Virus record (IMG/VR): IMGVR_UViG_3300042465_004203
Location: 1-26,683 of that record
Reading direction: 5' to 3' (one strand)
DNA: 26,683 bases
DNA from: a virus
Below the pieces are notes generated by a model. That model worked only from the letters and a program-made list of their open reading frames with translations, was not told the DNA's origin and searched no databases. Below are positions 1 through 8,240 of this stretch, piece after piece (the first letter of the stretch is position 1; every line of letters starts with the position of its first letter). Made by a program: the position numbers and the translations under genes.

Positions 1-37
1 TCTCTTTGTGTAGTACCGCGAAACTAAAGCTTTTTGG

Positions 38-49
38 TAAGCTATAAAA
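38..49 (+). promoter_or_regulatory. Leaderless promoter -10 box before the methyltransferase gene
   Basis: TAAGCT at 38-43 fits the actinobacterial -10 pattern TANNNT and is followed by exactly 6 nt and then the ATG at 50, so transcription would begin at or next to the start codon. There is no Shine-Dalgarno sequence before this gene. No convincing -35 box is visible. The same geometry recurs at four other genes in the window. Confidence 0.5.
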
Positions 50-1324
50 ATGAAGCTTGAAAACCTACGCATCGCAGATCTCACCCCTGACCCCCAAAAC
101 GCAAGGCAACATGACGACAAGAACCTCAAAGCAATCATGGGCAGCCTCAAAGAGTTCGGTCAGCGCAAGCCGATAGTCATTACTGAAGCCGGAATCATAG
201 TCGCCGGCAACGGAACAGTTGAGGCAGCTAAAAGATTAGGCTGGTCTCACATTGAAGCTGTTAGAGTTCCGGCTGACTGGACAGCCGATCAAGTCAAAGC
301 CTTTGCTCTTGCCGACAACCGCACAGCCGAGCTTGCTTCTTGGGATGACAAGGTTCTTTATGAACAGCTTGCAGAGCTTGAGCAAGCAGGTTTTGAAATA
401 GCTGAGTTTGGCTTTGAACTCCCAGATATTCCGATACTTGATATTGAAACCTATGAAGATGTTGCACCTGAGATACCTGAGCAACCTAACACTGAACTTG
501 GCAATGTTTACCTGTTAGGTCAGCACCGGCTAGTCTGTGGCGACAGCACTGACTCAAATGTTATTAGAGCTGCATTAGATGGAAATTTAGCTGACTGTGT
601 TTTCACTGACCCACCATACAATGTCGCTTACGAAGGTGGAACAAAAGACAAGCTGACTATAAAAAATGACGACATGGATGACGCTCAATTTGACAAGTTT
701 CTTTTTGGCTTCTATTCAGCTGCTTTAGAAAACACCAAAGCTGGTGGCCCAATTTATGTTTGCTACCCAGGCGAACACATCTCAAACGGGGCCTTTGGAG
801 TGCAGATGACAAAGTCCGGCTGGCTTGTAAAGCAGGTTTTGATTTGGGCTAAAGACAGCCTTGTTCTAAGTCGGCAAGACTACAACTGGCAACATGAAGC
901 AATACTTTATGGCTGGAAGCCTGGTGCTGCTCACTCTTGGTACGGTCCTTTTACTAACACGACAGTTATTAAACAAGAAAAAAGAGATTGGGAAAAATTA
1001 ACAAAACAAGAATTGCTTGATTTTATTACCGATTCATTTTCAACTAGCACAGTCATTCAGGAAAAGCGACCAAGAAGGAATGACATTCATCCAACGATGA
1101 AACCAATAGCACTAGTTTCTAAGATGCTAAAAAATAGTTGTGCCTCTGGAAACCTTGTGCTTGATCCATTTGCAGGTAGCGGTTCAACCTTGATTGCTTG
1201 TGAACAGCTTGGCTTAAGGGCAGGACTTGTTGAGCTAGACCCTAAGTATTGCGATGTAATCATTGAACGCTGGGAGAAGCTAACAGGACAGAAAGCCGAG
1301 CTACTGCCAGCTAAGGCAGATTAG
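50..1324 (+). CDS. ParB-domain / DNA methyltransferase fusion (beta-class N6-A or N4-C)
   Basis: A 424-residue protein in two parts. Residues about 1-75 form a ParB/sulfiredoxin-like domain (conserved pattern around NARQHDDKNLKAI and IVAGNGTVEAA). Residues about 150-420 form a DNA methyltransferase with the catalytic DPPY motif at 187-190 and the AdoMet-binding motif DPFAGSGST at 372-380. DPPY before FxGxG is the order of beta-class amino-methyltransferases, which methylate N6 of adenine or N4 of cytosine. This fusion is common in phages and often lies beside terminase genes. No restriction enzyme gene is next to it, so it is probably a solitary methylase that protects phage DNA from host restriction or marks it for packaging or regulation (inference). 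The target sequence cannot be read from the protein. ATG at 50 is the first in-frame start and agrees with the upstream -10 box. Confidence 0.88.
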   Translation: MKLENLRIADLTPDPQNARQHDDKNLKAIMGSLKEFGQRKPIVITEAGIIVAGNGTVEAAKRLGWSHIEAVRVPADWTADQVKAFALADNRTAELASWDDKVLYEQLAELEQAGFEIAEFGFELPDIPILDIETYEDVAPEIPEQPNTELGNVYLLGQHRLVCGDSTDSNVIRAALDGNLADCVFTDPPYNVAYEGGTKDKLTIKNDDMDDAQFDKFLFGFYSAALENTKAGGPIYVCYPGEHISNGAFGVQMTKSGWLVKQVLIWAKDSLVLSRQDYNWQHEAILYGWKPGAAHSWYGPFTNTTVIKQEKRDWEKLTKQELLDFITDSFSTSTVIQEKRPRRNDIHPTMKPIALVSKMLKNSCASGNLVLDPFAGSGSTLIACEQLGLRAGLVELDPKYCDVIIERWEKLTGQKAELLPAKAD

Positions 1325-1326
1325 TC

Positions 1327-1779
1327 ATGGCACAGGTTGGAAGGCCACCAGTCCCAACTGAGGTCAAAAGGCTCACCGGCAACCCTGGCAAGCGAGCATT
1401 ACCTGACCAGTCAACTGTCATGCTCATACCTCAAGCCTTATCTACACCTGAGCCAGCTCGACCCTTACTGAAGTATGGCAAGGAACTCTGGGACAGAGTG
1501 TGGGAATCAGGCATCGCTTGGATTAGCCCCAACAGCGACATTGAGATTCTGCTGATGACCTGTGAGATGGTTGACGAACGCTGGAACTTGAGGGTGAGGG
1601 TTATGACCGACAACAACCCCAAGGATCGCAGGGGTTTGAGAGAGCTAGAAAAGTCAATCTACTCAAACCTTTCCCTGCTCGGTTTCACCCCAACAGATAG
1701 AAGCAGACTCGGCGTTGCTGAGGTCAAAAAGATGAGCAAGCTAGAGGAACTTATGACCAGGAAGGCTCATCGTGAATAG
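1327..1779 (+). CDS. terS: Terminase small subunit, P27 family
   Basis: 150 residues. The N-terminus has the signature of P27-type small terminases: RPPVPTEVKRLTGNPGKR, close to the family form G-R-P-P-x-P-x-x-x-K-x-L-x-G-N-P-G-K-R. The remainder is mostly helical and charged. Small terminase recognises the packaging site on phage DNA and regulates the large subunit at the portal. The gene starts 2 nt after the methyltransferase stop, and its end overlaps the large terminase gene by 8 nt, so the two subunits are translationally coupled. The length is normal for the family. Confidence 0.88.
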   Translation: MAQVGRPPVPTEVKRLTGNPGKRALPDQSTVMLIPQALSTPEPARPLLKYGKELWDRVWESGIAWISPNSDIEILLMTCEMVDERWNLRVRVMTDNNPKDRRGLRELEKSIYSNLSLLGFTPTDRSRLGVAEVKKMSKLEELMTRKAHRE

Positions 1780-3289
1780 CTGGCCCCCACGCTGGCTGAC
1801 CCCTGTCCCAGATGAAGCTATCGAAGCTGGTGATGGTGAATATGCCATTGAGTTTGCTGAGGCGTTTGGAACTATCGGTAAAGACGGAATCGCTGGTCGA
1901 GTCGGTGATGCGCTAGTTCTAAGACCCTGGCAAAAGGAACTGGTCAGGCGCATCTTTGCAAGAGATGCCGATGGTGGACTAACCGCAAGAGTCGCACTTG
2001 TAGGCACTCCTAGGAAATCAGGTAAGTCAGCCCTAGCCTCAACTCTTGCCCTTTACAGCCTGATTGCTGAGGGCATTGAAGGAGGGGAAGTTGTGGTGGC
2101 GGCTGCCGAGAAAGAACAAGCTCGCATTATCTTTGGTGAAGCTAAGCGCATGGTTGAATCAAGCGAGCTATCTGAGATGTGTACGCTTTACCGCGATGCT
2201 ATTTATGTTCCAAGCACCAACTCAGTAATGAAAGTCCTATCTGCCGAGGCTTACTCCAAAGAAGGTCTGAATGTTAGCCGAGCGATTGTGGATGAGATTC
2301 ACGCCCACAAGAACCGAGAACTCTGGGATGTGCTTTCACTATCTATGGGTAACAGAGGAAAGCTTGCGCAATTACTCGCAGTGACCACAGCAGGGCAAAA
2401 GACAGACATGACCGGACAAGACTCAATCGCTTACAGCCTCTACCAATACGGCAAGCGCGTGTCAACAGGTGAGATAGATGACCCGACTTTCTTTATGTCT
2501 TGGTGGGAAGCAGAGCCAGAGGCAGACCACAGACTTGAATCAACTTGGGAATCAGCTAACCCTGGCTACAACGATCTAGTATCCAAGGATGACTTTGCCT
2601 CAGCAGTCAATAGAACACCCGAGCCAGAGTTTAGAACCAAGCGACTCAATCAATGGGTAAGCTCGCTAAACGCTTGGCTACCAACTGGTAAGTGGGAGCA
2701 ACTAGATGCAGACATAGAACTTGACCCTGACCAACCGGTCATTGTTGGCTTTGACGGCTCGTTCAATGGTGACTGCACAGCCCTTGCTTATTGCACAATC
2801 CCTAAAGAGGATGAGCTACCTCATGTTGGACTGATTAGGGTTTGGGAGAAACAACCAGAGGATACCGATGATTGGCGTGTAAGCACCTCAGAAGTTGAGG
2901 ATGAGATTATCCAATTTTGCCAGAAATACAATGTAAAAGAGATAGCCTGTGACCCTTTCCGCTGGCAACGATCTATGGAAGCTATGCAAGACCTAGGCTT
3001 ACCAGTAGTCGAATACAACTCAAGCTCACCATCGCGCATGGTTCCAGCTTGCTCAAAGGTCTATCAGGCTGTAACTGAAGGACAGCTAACCCATGATGGC
3101 AACCCAACCCTTGCAAGGCACTTGACTAACGCTGTTATCAAGACTGACCGCTTAGGGCCAAGAATTGTAAAAGAGCACAGAGGCTCACCGCGCAAGATTG
3201 ACGCTGCTGTCGCTGCTGTCATAGCCTTTGATAGAGCAACTGTTGGTAGAGTAGAAGCTGAGCAACTGAGTCCTCAATTCTTTATTTAG
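1772..3289 (+). CDS. terL: Terminase large subunit (packaging ATPase and nuclease)
   Basis: 505 residues beginning at a GTG inside the end of terS. The ATPase domain has a Walker A-type loop GTPRKSGKS at 78-86 and a Walker B AIVDEIH at 171-177 with catalytic Glu175. The C-terminal RNase H-like nuclease has acidic residues in the expected order: Asp328 in GFDGSFNGD, Asp394 in ACDPFRW and Asp477 in RKIDAAVAA. The protein pumps DNA into the prohead and cuts the concatemer. Length and domain order match the Terminase_1 family of HK97-like actinophages. GTG is preferred because no other start gives the complete N-terminal domain, and coupling to terS supplies initiation. Confidence 0.95.
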   Translation: MNSWPPRWLTPVPDEAIEAGDGEYAIEFAEAFGTIGKDGIAGRVGDALVLRPWQKELVRRIFARDADGGLTARVALVGTPRKSGKSALASTLALYSLIAEGIEGGEVVVAAAEKEQARIIFGEAKRMVESSELSEMCTLYRDAIYVPSTNSVMKVLSAEAYSKEGLNVSRAIVDEIHAHKNRELWDVLSLSMGNRGKLAQLLAVTTAGQKTDMTGQDSIAYSLYQYGKRVSTGEIDDPTFFMSWWEAEPEADHRLESTWESANPGYNDLVSKDDFASAVNRTPEPEFRTKRLNQWVSSLNAWLPTGKWEQLDADIELDPDQPVIVGFDGSFNGDCTALAYCTIPKEDELPHVGLIRVWEKQPEDTDDWRVSTSEVEDEIIQFCQKYNVKEIACDPFRWQRSMEAMQDLGLPVVEYNSSSPSRMVPACSKVYQAVTEGQLTHDGNPTLARHLTNAVIKTDRLGPRIVKEHRGSPRKIDAAVAAVIAFDRATVGRVEAEQLSPQFFI

Positions 3290-3296
3290 GTTGGTA

Positions 3297-3434
3297 ATGA
3301 CAGCGACAATACTTCAAGCAACAGGCGTGTTTGCTATTGCACTAGGAGCATCTTTTATTTATCCACCGGCAGGGATAATTCTGCTTGGTATCGGACTGCT
3401 CGTATTCGGTATAGCCATTGAAAGAAGTAAGTAA
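3297..3434 (+). CDS. Small two-helix membrane protein between terminase and portal
   Basis: 45 residues, too short for a normal ORF cutoff. Starting at ATG 3297, two hydrophobic stretches (about residues 4-20 and 24-41) are separated by a YPPAG turn, with a basic tail ERSK. The stop codon TAA shares its last A with the ATG of the portal gene, a tight coupling that supports real translation. A weak Shine-Dalgarno (AGG) lies just upstream. The function is unknown. A small membrane protein here could be a virion or membrane-anchoring component, but nothing in the sequence proves this. Confidence 0.65.
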   Translation: MTATILQATGVFAIALGASFIYPPAGIILLGIGLLVFGIAIERSK

Positions 3435-4771
3435 TGCTAGGTAATCTTTTTGAACAACGAGCTGTAAGCTTCCAAACTATTTGGGGTGCAGGTGAGCCTT
3501 TTGGATTACAGTCTGAGGCTGGCGTAAATGTCACCACTAAGAAATCTTTTGAGATTGTCGCGTTCTTCTCAGCAGTCAGCCTTATCTCTGACACCATCTC
3601 GACTTTGCCATGTGGGGCGTATCTAAGGATCGGTGCAACTCGCAGACCCTTGAACCCCAGACCTGTTTGGTTAGACCAGCCTGACATTGACCTAAGCACA
3701 AGAGCAGCGTTCTTTCAGCAGGTCTTTTCAAGCTTGCTTGTACATGGCAATTCTTATACTCGCGTGTTCCGCGATGCACAAGGTCAAGTTGTAAACCTTG
3801 TAAACCTAAACCCTGAGAAGGTAGAGATTGAGCGTTCCAAGGTTGGTCGCAAAATCTTTAGGTATGAAGGCGAAAACAGACCACTATCAAACGATGAGAT
3901 TATTCACATCGTTGACCTTATTCTTCCAGGTGACCTAAAAGGACTTAGCCGAGTTGAAACTCTAAAGCAGTCACTAGGACTAAACATCGCGCTAAGCGAC
4001 TACGCTGCTAGATTCTTTGGAACAGGTGCATCCACCGCAGGAGTCATCGAGTTTCCAGGGAATCTCACGAGCACCCAGGCTAGAGAGTTAGCAGATGGCT
4101 TCGACGCTCGGCACCGCAACGGATCAAGACGAGCACATAAGACAGGCGTTCTATCTGGTGGAGCTAAGTTTGTTGCAACCCAACTAGACCCTGAAGCCTC
4201 ACAAGCACTAGAGTCACGCAAGTTTGCAGTCGAGGAAATCGCAAGAGCTTTCAATGTCCCACTTCACTTGCTAGGTGTACCAGGAACAGCAAGCTACGCA
4301 TCGGTTGAGCAAAACAATCTTCAGTTTGTTTCCATGACCCTCAGACCACTAACGGAAAAGGTAGAGGCAGCGTTCTCACGCCTACTACCAGGCGATGCTT
4401 TCATAAAGTTCCAGTTCGGTGACTTGCTAAGAGCTGACCTAACCGCAAGAGTGCAGTCTTACTCAGTTGGAGCCCAAGCTGGTTTCTACTCGACCAACGA
4501 CATCCGCAGACTTGAGGACATGGAGCCAGTTGAAGAAGGCGACCAATACAGAGTGCCACTTGCAAACATCGCGCTCGCAGACACCGCTGTCATCACAGAG
4601 GAAAAGCGCGTCAAGATGGTTCAGCAACTTGTAATCTCAGGCTTCACACCTGCCGAGGCATTAGCCGCTGTTGGCTTGCCACCAATCGGACACACCGGTT
4701 TACCAAGCACCCAGTTGCAACCAGTCGCACAAATTGACCCTAATGACCCTGAAGCTGTATACGAGGTCTGA
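3434..4771 (+). CDS. Portal protein, HK97 family
   Basis: 445 residues. It has the layout of HK97-type portals: an N-terminal segment with FEIVAFFSAVSLISDTISTLP, a central wing with LVHGNSYTRVFRD, a stem/clip region with IIHIVDLILPGDLKGLS, and a C-terminal segment with FAVEEIARAFNVPLHLLG, the best-conserved motif of the family. Twelve copies form the channel at one capsid vertex through which DNA enters and leaves and on which terminase docks. The start overlaps the stop of the preceding small gene by one base (TAATG), and the stop overlaps the next ATG by one base (TGATG). Confidence 0.93.
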   Translation: MLGNLFEQRAVSFQTIWGAGEPFGLQSEAGVNVTTKKSFEIVAFFSAVSLISDTISTLPCGAYLRIGATRRPLNPRPVWLDQPDIDLSTRAAFFQQVFSSLLVHGNSYTRVFRDAQGQVVNLVNLNPEKVEIERSKVGRKIFRYEGENRPLSNDEIIHIVDLILPGDLKGLSRVETLKQSLGLNIALSDYAARFFGTGASTAGVIEFPGNLTSTQARELADGFDARHRNGSRRAHKTGVLSGGAKFVATQLDPEASQALESRKFAVEEIARAFNVPLHLLGVPGTASYASVEQNNLQFVSMTLRPLTEKVEAAFSRLLPGDAFIKFQFGDLLRADLTARVQSYSVGAQAGFYSTNDIRRLEDMEPVEEGDQYRVPLANIALADTAVITEEKRVKMVQQLVISGFTPAEALAAVGLPPIGHTGLPSTQLQPVAQIDPNDPEAVYEV

Positions 4772-5040
4772 TGCTAGAAACTAAACAAGTCACAGTTGGA
4801 ACCGCAGCAGTTCAAATCTTTGGAACACGCAACAACCCAACTCATGTCATTCTGCACAATGCCGAGAAGTCAAGCAACGAGTTTATTTGGTTTGGTGGTG
4901 GCTCGGCTGTGACTACAAGCACAGGCGCACACCTTGACAACTCAGAAACTTACCAACTTATTCTTTGGGCAGGTAGTGAGCTTTGGGCAATTACTAACTC
5001 AGGCACAAAAGACCTTCATGTTATGTGGCAGGACAACTAA
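4771..5040 (+). CDS. Small beta-rich phage protein, possible head decoration or fibre module
   Basis: 89 residues, not confidently assigned. The sequence alternates short hydrophobic strands with turns (QIFGTRNNPTHVILHN, FIWFGGGSAV, LILWAGSELWAITNSG, LHVMWQD), a pattern I recall from small beta-sandwich domains in phage structural proteins: a strand about replacing missing values, then GGxxVTxxxG, then an aromatic strand with ELWAI. It lies between portal and protease in a one-base-overlap chain, so it is expressed with the head genes and may be a head decoration or accessory virion protein. No enzymatic motif is visible. Confidence 0.7.
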   Translation: MLETKQVTVGTAAVQIFGTRNNPTHVILHNAEKSSNEFIWFGGGSAVTTSTGAHLDNSETYQLILWAGSELWAITNSGTKDLHVMWQDN

Positions 5041-6773
5041 TGGCTCCTTACTTTATTTCACAGACCACAGATTGCCCAGGTTGGGCAGTAGTCAAAGAGG
5101 ATAACTCAGTCGTATCCTGCCAAGACTCTAAAGACGATGCAATCGCGCAGATGGTCGCGCTATCCCTAGCCGAGAACATTGAGCCAGGTGGAGAGCTAAG
5201 AGCTGAGCCTGATGAGCTTGAGGTCGGTGACTTTGTTCGCTGGGGTTCCGGTGACAATGTTGCACAGGGCCGAATTACTCGCATTGTTAGAGATGGCGAA
5301 ATAAATGTGCCTAACTCTAGCTTTACAATTACCGGCACACCTGATGACCCTGCTGCCCTTATTAGAATTTACCGCGAAGGCGAAGAAGGCTGGAATGAAA
5401 CAGACACACTCGTTGGGCACAAGTTTTCAACCCTAAGCAAGATTGATGAGCTAAGAGCTGTCACTAGAGAGCTACCTGACAATTACAGACCTGCACTTGC
5501 CGAGGATGTCCCAGAGGGTAGAGCTTGTGGCAACTGTTTCTTCTTCAACGAGGACAGACAAAACGAGGATGGCACTAAAGCTTGGTGTGAGAAGTGGATG
5601 GACTTTGTCGATGGTGGTTACTACTGCAACGCATGGCAACCAGATCAAGAGGAAAGGGACATAGACCAAGAAGCCCCTGCTTACATGAGAGCAGCAGCTC
5701 GGCGTGGACTTGAGTATTACGAGGAAGGTCTTGCTGGTGATGGCGTAACCGCTGGCACTATCCGCGAGGCTAGAGAGATGGCTGAAGGTCGCGTGTCGGA
5801 TGATAAGTGGATTCGCATTGCCGCTTGGATTGCTCGCCATTTAGTTGACCTTGACTCACCAGATGCAAACCCTGACTCTGACAACTATCCTTCTGCCGGT
5901 GTGGTTGCACACTTGCTTTGGGGATCAGGGCCAAGCAAGCGAGCAGCGCAAAGAACCAAAGACTACGCTGATTCGGTAGTTGCTAGAATTAGACAAGAGG
6001 AAACTAACAGCATGGACAACAAAAACAAGTGGCTTGATGTCGCAAGAGCTATCGCCCTAAAGATTGACGGCCCACAGCCTGAGTCTAAAGAGCAAGAAGT
6101 TAGAACCAACACCGTTGACTTCGAGGTCAGGGCTGAGGGTGACGGCATGACTTTTACCGGCTACGCATCTGTTTTCAATTCACCATCCGAGGATTTGGGT
6201 GGCTTTGTTGAGTATGTTGCTCCAGGTGCTTTCAAGCGTTCGCTACAATCTCGCAACGAGGTAAAGCTACTTTGGAACCATGACGCCGGTGAACCCCTAG
6301 CATCGCTAAGAGGTGGCACTATGCAACTTGTCGAGGATGAGCGTGGCCTAAAGGTTACAGCTCAGTTGCCACAAACTTCGCGCGGGAAAGACGTTGCAGA
6401 GCTTCTTCGCACTAATGTCATCGATAGTATGTCTTTTGGATTCAATGTCATCAAAGACTCTTGGGCCAGAGATGGCAAGACACGCACACTTGAATCAGTC
6501 CGTTTATTTGAGGTCAGCATCGTTAGCTTCCCAGCTTATGAAGCCACAGTTGCTCAGGTTAGATCAGCCCCAACGATCAACCCAGATGAGCTAGCAGACG
6601 CCTTACTTAGATTAGAGTCGGGCGAAGAACTTGACCCTAAGAGTGCAGAGCTAATCACCGATGTTGTGAACAAGCTCAAGGCACAGCCAGAGATTGAGGA
6701 AGTAATTGACAACGGCCTTGACCTGCTAGACCTAAAGAAAAAGCAGTTTGACCTTCTATTGAAAAGGATATAA
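5040..6773 (+). CDS. Multidomain prohead protease (HK97 U35-like) with N-terminal accessory domains
   Basis: 577 residues from ATG 5040, which overlaps the previous TAA (TAATG); an ATG 15 nt earlier has less support. Domains in order: residues 1-50, a short WAVVKEDNSVVSCQDS module; about 60-135, a DUF2945/Tudor-like domain (LEVGDFVRWGS...GRITRIV); 161-200, a four-cysteine knot (Cys163, Cys166, Cys183, Cys196) spaced as in high-potential iron-sulfur proteins; about 212-320, a helical domain (RRGLEYYEEGLAGDG, IAAWIARHLVDLD, GVVAHLLWGSG); about 345-520, the HK97-type maturation protease with GYASVFNSP, catalytic His414 in LLWNHD and nucleophile Ser465 in DSMSFGF, ending with the SIVSFPAYE strand. 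The protease removes scaffold or delta segments from capsid subunits. Ordinary family members are about 200-250 residues, so the 320-residue extension is unusual. An internal ATG at 6012 could yield a protease-only product. Confidence 0.88.
   Translation: MAPYFISQTTDCPGWAVVKEDNSVVSCQDSKDDAIAQMVALSLAENIEPGGELRAEPDELEVGDFVRWGSGDNVAQGRITRIVRDGEINVPNSSFTITGTPDDPAALIRIYREGEEGWNETDTLVGHKFSTLSKIDELRAVTRELPDNYRPALAEDVPEGRACGNCFFFNEDRQNEDGTKAWCEKWMDFVDGGYYCNAWQPDQEERDIDQEAPAYMRAAARRGLEYYEEGLAGDGVTAGTIREAREMAEGRVSDDKWIRIAAWIARHLVDLDSPDANPDSDNYPSAGVVAHLLWGSGPSKRAAQRTKDYADSVVARIRQEETNSMDNKNKWLDVARAIALKIDGPQPESKEQEVRTNTVDFEVRAEGDGMTFTGYASVFNSPSEDLGGFVEYVAPGAFKRSLQSRNEVKLLWNHDAGEPLASLRGGTMQLVEDERGLKVTAQLPQTSRGKDVAELLRTNVIDSMSFGFNVIKDSWARDGKTRTLESVRLFEVSIVSFPAYEATVAQVRSAPTINPDELADALLRLESGEELDPKSAELITDVVNKLKAQPEIEEVIDNGLDLLDLKKKQFDLLLKRI
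5997..6014 (+). promoter_or_regulatory. Possible internal ribosome site and start for a short protease form
   Basis: GAGGA at 5997-6001 lies 10 nt before an in-frame ATG at 6012 (codon 325). Starting here gives a 253-residue protein beginning MDNKNKWLDVARA that holds only the protease domain, which is the usual size for stand-alone prohead proteases. The spacing is slightly long and use of the site is unproven. Confidence 0.35.
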
Positions 6774-6775
6774 AC

Positions 6776-6952
6776 ATGGCAAGCAAAGATGACATCAAGA
6801 GAGCAATCCTAAAGGTTGCCGGTAACCCATCAGTAGGCGTAATCGCTGACATCGCTGATGACCTAGCTACCGCAGTTTGGGAACTAGACAACACAAACTC
6901 ATACAACCCAGCCAAAGAAGCAAGGGTTGTTGACAGTAAAGAAACCCGATAG
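6776..6952 (+). CDS. Small conserved-type phage protein before the capsid gene
   Basis: 58 residues, starting at an ATG 2 nt after the protease stop. Sequence features are a basic N-terminus (MASKDDIKRA), an AGNPSVGVIADIADDLA helix and a C-terminal RVVDSKETR tail. Small proteins with a GNPSVG turn and an R-V-V-x-S-x-E-T-R ending occur beside capsid genes in other actinophages as far as I recall, but no function is known to me. The gene ends 11 nt before a strong terminator, so it closes the head-assembly operon. No signal peptide, membrane segment or enzyme motif is visible. Confidence 0.7.
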   Translation: MASKDDIKRAILKVAGNPSVGVIADIADDLATAVWELDNTNSYNPAKEARVVDSKETR

Positions 6953-6963
6953 AGTTTCTTTAG

Positions 6964-7002
6964 CCCCAGCTCAATCCCCTTTCTGAGCTGGGGTTTTCTT
7001 TT
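6964..7002 (+). terminator. Strong Rho-independent terminator after the protease operon
   Basis: A perfect 10-bp stem CCCCAGCTCA (6964-6973) with TGAGCTGGGG (6984-6993), loop of 10 nt, followed by TTTTCTTTT. It separates the terminase-portal-protease transcript from the capsid gene, which then needs its own promoter. Confidence 0.92.
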
Positions 7003-7007
7003 GCCTA

Positions 7008-7013
7008 TAAACT
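7008..7013 (+). promoter_or_regulatory. Candidate -10 box for the major capsid gene
   Basis: TAAACT, a TANNNT hexamer, directly follows the terminator and would start a leader of about 85 nt that contains the direct repeat and an AGGAG ribosome site. The same hexamer recurs in the gaps before genes at 11644, 16047, 16284 and 18784. No clear -35 box. Confidence 0.4.
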
Positions 7014-7024
7014 TGTAGCTAACA

Positions 7025-7069
7025 GTTGAGTGTAAGCACCGCTGTATCTGTTGAGTGTCAGCACCGCAG
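7025..7069 (+). repeat. Two-copy direct repeat in the capsid leader
   Basis: GTTGAGTGTAAGCACCGCTG (7025-7044) and GTTGAGTGTCAGCACCGCAG (7050-7069) match at 18 of 20 positions with a 25-nt period. They lie between the terminator and the AGGAG ribosome site of the capsid gene. They could bind a regulator in DNA or form part of the mRNA leader; no CDS covers them. Confidence 0.75.
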
Positions 7070-7103
7070 AAATCCAACAACTCAATCAATCTAGGAGATA
7101 TAC

Positions 7104-8240
7104 ATGTCTGACTTTATCAAGTCACAGATGGATGCTCGCAACAACCTCATCGCACAGGCAAGAGAAGTCTTGAACTCTGCTGAGGCTGAAAAGCGTGGCC
7201 TATCCGCTGAAGAAAACACCAAGATTGCTCGTATCGAAGCTGACATTGACTCAGCCGACACAGCTATCGAAACCGCACGCAAGCTAGCAGACCGCGAAGC
7301 TCGTGCATCTGAGGCAGCAGCTTCATTCACACCATCCGCACCAACAACTCAGAACAACGATGCAGAAATCTTGCGCTCGATTGCTATGGGTGAAATGCGT
7401 GGTTACGAGTTCGCTCGCGAAGCTCGCACTCTAGTACCAAGCTCGAACACTGTGGGTCAAAGTTTTTTTGATCGCGTTTTTGAAATCGCTCAACTGGTCG
7501 GTCCTATGCTTACCACTTCTGAGGTCTTGAACACACAGAGTGGAGAAAATCTAGTAATTCCGACTGTCACCGCGACTTCAACCTCTGGTTCAGTAGCAGC
7601 AGCAGGAACAATCTCTGAGTCCAACCCAACATTCTCATCCATCACCCTTGGTGCTGAGAAGTACGGTGCTCTAGTACAGGTTGCTCAGGAACTTGTTACT
7701 GATGCTGGATTCGACATCACCCAGTACATCGCCCAAAACCTCGGAACATCCTTGGGTCTAAAGGCTAACGATGTTCTAACAACCAAACTAGCTGGAGCAG
7801 CTGGTTCAGTAGTTCGTGGAACTGCAACAGCAGCCACTTACGAGAACCTAGTTGACCTAGTGTACGGAATCGCAGACGGCGCAAGAGTATTGCCAGGTCT
7901 TGGTTTCTACATGAGCAAGTCCGGTATCGCAGCAGCTCGTAAGATGAAGGATGGATCAGGTGCATTTATTTGGACCGAGTCCGCAGTACCAGGTCAGCCA
8001 GCAACATTGCTTGGTTACCCAGTCTATGAAAATCCGAATATTGCGGCAGTGGGATCAGCGGCCAAGAGCGTGCTCTTCGGACACCTCCCATCGTTTGTTG
8101 TTCGTGTTGCCGGTGGAATCCGTGTAGACCAGTCATCTGACTACGCATTTAACACCGACACAGTTACCTACCGAGGCCTAATCCGTCTTGATGGTGGACT
8201 AACTCACGCAAGCCACATCGGCTTCTTCCAGGGAGTCTAG
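7104..8240 (+). CDS. Major capsid protein, HK97 fold
   Basis: 378 residues. Residues about 1-75 are a charged helical segment (AREVLNSAEAEKRGLSAEENTKI) typical of the delta scaffold domain that the prohead protease removes. The rest reads as an HK97 shell protein: E-loop and spine region (SEVLNTQSGENLVIPTVT), P-domain strands (AEKYGALVQVAQELVTDAG), A-domain (GLGFYMSKSGIAAARKMKD, LLGYPVYENPNIA) and a C-terminal strand pair (FVVRVAGGIRVDQSSDYAFN). It has a good ribosome site (AGGAG) 8 nt before ATG 7104 and is the only gene between two terminators, as expected for a highly expressed virion protein. No separate scaffold gene is present, consistent with a fused delta domain. Confidence 0.94.
   Translation: MSDFIKSQMDARNNLIAQAREVLNSAEAEKRGLSAEENTKIARIEADIDSADTAIETARKLADREARASEAAASFTPSAPTTQNNDAEILRSIAMGEMRGYEFAREARTLVPSSNTVGQSFFDRVFEIAQLVGPMLTTSEVLNTQSGENLVIPTVTATSTSGSVAAAGTISESNPTFSSITLGAEKYGALVQVAQELVTDAGFDITQYIAQNLGTSLGLKANDVLTTKLAGAAGSVVRGTATAATYENLVDLVYGIADGARVLPGLGFYMSKSGIAAARKMKDGSGAFIWTESAVPGQPATLLGYPVYENPNIAAVGSAAKSVLFGHLPSFVVRVAGGIRVDQSSDYAFNTDTVTYRGLIRLDGGLTHASHIGFFQGV

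Noticed and set aside
5025-5039. ATG 5025 as start of the protease gene.
   Set aside because: It adds only five residues inside the previous gene; ATG 5040 makes the TAATG junction that is used throughout this genome.
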